Shown here piece by piece: positions 14,426-15,910 of a stretch of 15,910 nucleotides of DNA. Positions within the stretch are counted from its first letter, which is position 1. Each line of letters starts with the position of its first letter. The DNA comes from an uncultured Collinsella sp. GTDB lineage: Bacteria > Actinomycetota > Coriobacteriia > Coriobacteriales > Coriobacteriaceae. The notes beneath the pieces are model-generated. The model was given only the letters and a program-made list of their open reading frames with translations, was not told where the DNA came from and made no database searches. The position numbers were made by a program, and so were the translations under genes. The stretch spans positions 1-15,910 of the forward strand of contig URTB01000014.1 in assembly GCA_900550595.1 (NCBI GenBank), read 5' to 3'.

Positions 14426-14650
14426 ATGAAGATCGACGTTGATGTAGACCAGCTGCGCGAGAGTCTGCTCGATCGCGCGGGGAGTGCAGCCGGCGTGGGC
14501 TTTCCGGCCGCCATGCTCGACGTAGTGGATATCGAGGACGATTCGCCCCAAGAGCTCCTAGCCCGAGCCGAACGCGAAGGCCTCGACCTCCGAGACTTTG
14601 CCGTCGAAGACGACGCGGACGATGACTACGGCGCAGACGAGGACTGGTAG
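14426..14650 (+). CDS. Small, highly acidic protein of unknown function
   Basis: A 74-residue protein, MKIDVDVDQLRESLLDRAGS at the start and a run of Asp/Glu at the end (VEDDADDDYGADEDW). About a third of its residues are acidic against roughly seven basic ones. The ATG at 14426 is preceded by AGGGGG (14413-14418) at 7-nt spacing. An upstream in-frame start at 14336 has no ribosome site and overlaps the promoter region. I recognise no family. It is transcribed away from the mazG-like gene and toward the antiporter, with a long hairpin between. High-G+C codon use like the housekeeping genes suggests a core gene rather than island cargo. No signal peptide or membrane segment was seen. Confidence 0.7.
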   Translation: MKIDVDVDQLRESLLDRAGSAAGVGFPAAMLDVVDIEDDSPQELLARAEREGLDLRDFAVEDDADDDYGADEDW

Positions 14651-14685
14651 CCGCGATTGAACTTCAACCTCATCCCCTCAATAAC

Positions 14686-14748
14686 TTGCGGTGAAATAGG
14701 GACTGTTTAGGCTGCTAGAAGGCCTATTCAGTCCCTATTTCACCGCAA
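14686..14748. repeat. 20-bp perfect inverted repeat between convergent genes
   Basis: TTGCGGTGAAATAGGGACTG (14686-14705) is the exact reverse complement of 14729-14748. The 23-nt spacer itself holds a small TAGGC/GCCTA stem. It starts 36 nt after the small acidic gene and 18 nt from the end of the antiporter gene, which fits a bidirectional terminator. There is no T-run on either side, so it could equally be a dispersed intergenic repeat of this genus. Confidence 0.75.
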
Positions 14749-14765
14749 CCTATGGGTGGGGATGG

Positions 14766-15864
14766 CTACGACGCTAGCGTGGCAATGACGGCTTCGTCGC
14801 CGGCGTATATGAGGGTATTGCCGTCGGGGATGATGGTTTGGCCGTCGCGTTTGAGCATCACCACGATAAAGGGGTGCTTGCCTTGCGGCACATCGCGAAG
14901 ACGCTGGCCGGCCAGGCGACCGTGGGGCGTCACGGTGACCTCACGCAGCGTAACCTCGGCACGCTCTTCAAACGTCGGCGCGGCCATCACCAGAAGGTCT
15001 CCTTCCTCAATTACGGTATCGCCGTTGGGTAGCACCGGGTGCGCACCGTCGCGCAGCACCAGGACCACGAGCATGTCGGCGACGCTGCCAATATCGGCGA
15101 GCGAGCGCCCGGCAAACGGATGGCCCGCGCCTACCTTGAGCTTAACGAACGACATGCCGTCCTCGTCGCGGTAATCGTTAAACGTGCGGCGCACGTCGCC
15201 TTCCGCGTCGATCATGTCGAGCTTTTTCGCCACTGCCGGTAGCAGCGAGCCCTGCACTACAATGCTCGACACGGCAATCACAAAGACCAGGTCAAATAGG
15301 TCGTGCCCACCGGGAATACCGACCACCACGGCAAAGAGGCTAAACACGACCGAAGCCGCGCCGCGCAGACCCGCCCAGCTTACGAGCGCGACTTGGCGAG
15401 GATTGGTCTTAAAGGGCGCCAACAGCAGGCCGACGGCGATGGGGCGGCTCACGAAGAGCATAAACGCCATGAGCGCCAGGCCCGGCAACAGCATTTGCGG
15501 CAGGCGCGCGGGCGTGACGAGCAGGCCCAGCAAAAAGAAGATGGTCATCTCGGCCATTTCGGTGAGGGTATCAAAGAAGTGGGCCATCTCGACCTTGCCG
15601 GTGATGTCGCTTGCACCCAGCACAATGCCTGCCAGGTATACGGCCAAAAAGCCGTTGCCGCCCAGGTAGCTCGGCAGCGCGTAGGCAACGATCGCCACGG
15701 CGAACAAAAAGATGGTCTGCGCGCCCTCGGCCGTTGCGTGCGCGCGTTCAATCAGGCGGCTGGATGTCCAGCCGATGGCAAGGCCCAGTCCCACGCCCAG
15801 GGTGATCTGCTTGGCCAACAGCACGGGAATGTCGATGTCGCCGCCCGCCGCGAGGGTCGCGAGC
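14766..15864 (-). CDS. CPA1-type potassium/proton antiporter with TrkA_C domains, C-terminal part
   Basis: These are the C-terminal 365 residues of an inner-membrane monovalent cation/proton antiporter of the NhaP2/CvrA type (COG3263-like), which exchanges K+ (or Na+) for H+. Several hydrophobic helices are visible, with GGNGFLAVYLAGIVLGASDI and the conserved WAGLRGAASVVFSLFA that carries the CPA1 'G.RGa' helix. The soluble C-terminus holds two RCK_C/TrkA_C-like units: VGAGHPFAGRSLADIG onward to VIEEGDLLVMAAP, and HGRLAGQRLRDVPQGKHPFI to the end (LIYAGDEAVIATLAS). These domains usually sense nucleotides or ions. The N-terminal membrane half is missing because the contig ends. The apparent start MCIRDR comes from adapter sequence and is not protein; the first genuine residue is the Leu encoded at 15861-15863. 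It is core genome and the right border of the island. Confidence 0.9.
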
Positions 15865-15910
15865 CTGTCTCTTATACACATCTGACGCTGCCGACGAATA
15901 GAGAGGTGTA
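15865..15910. other. Nextera sequencing adapter (artefact)
   Basis: CTGTCTCTTATACACATCT (15865-15883) is the 19-bp Tn5 mosaic end used in Nextera libraries. It is followed by GACGCTGCCGACGA (15884-15897), the read-2 side adapter, then ATAGAGAG (15898-15905, the reverse complement of the i5 index CTCTCTAT) and GTGTA. These bases are library-construction sequence left at the contig end and are not part of the genome. Confidence 0.97.

Overview
The window is about 58-60% G+C bacterial DNA, with lower-G+C patches inside. Its gene content and codon use (GCC/CGC-rich, dense short-spaced operons, serC followed by serA) suggest a gut Actinomycetota of the Coriobacteriia, Collinsella-like. That assignment rests on style and recall, not on a database match. 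The last 46 bases are not genomic: they are an Illumina Nextera adapter plus index, so the right edge is a contig end.

Layout. Left edge (1-1352, minus strand): serine biosynthesis, with the start of serA (cut by the window) preceded by a complete serC. Next comes an accessory island (about 1480-14320). It opens with a C-terminal fragment of a classical SNF2 helicase (1484-1768, minus), then a gene-free stretch with two tandem palindromic 15-bp repeats (1958-1988) just upstream of a four-gene plus-strand operon (2088-10689). The operon encodes (A) a very large protein with winged-helix-like segments, broken by a one-base frameshift at about 4391 so that it reads as two ORFs; (B) a ParB-like protein with a DGNRRF motif; (C) a SNF2-family DExH helicase; and (D) a protein with a novel N-terminal domain, an acidic Pro/Glu linker and a C-terminal coiled coil. 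Spacing A-B-C-D is 12, 0 and 3 nt. A HEPN-type putative RNase (10796-11332) follows. Beyond it lie a structured non-coding stretch, a terminator-like hairpin and a frameshifted remnant of a paralogue of helicase C (11778 to about 12190). The island closes with a minus-strand two-gene module: a MazG-like NTP pyrophosphohydrolase overlapping by 8 nt a GIY-YIG plus DUF2075 (Schlafen group 3) helicase.

Right edge: a small, very acidic 74-aa protein (plus), a 20-bp perfect inverted repeat, and the C-terminal 365 residues of a CPA1-type K+/H+ antiporter with TrkA_C domains (minus), cut by the adapter.

How it fits together: housekeeping genes flank a cluster of nucleic-acid enzymes (SNF2 helicases, ParB-like, HEPN, GIY-YIG, Schlafen-type helicase, MazG) mixed with decayed pieces of similar genes. 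This is what a turning-over defence island looks like. The A-B-C-D operon does not match any named system I can recall and is the best candidate for something undescribed; an anti-phage or DNA-surveillance role is inference.
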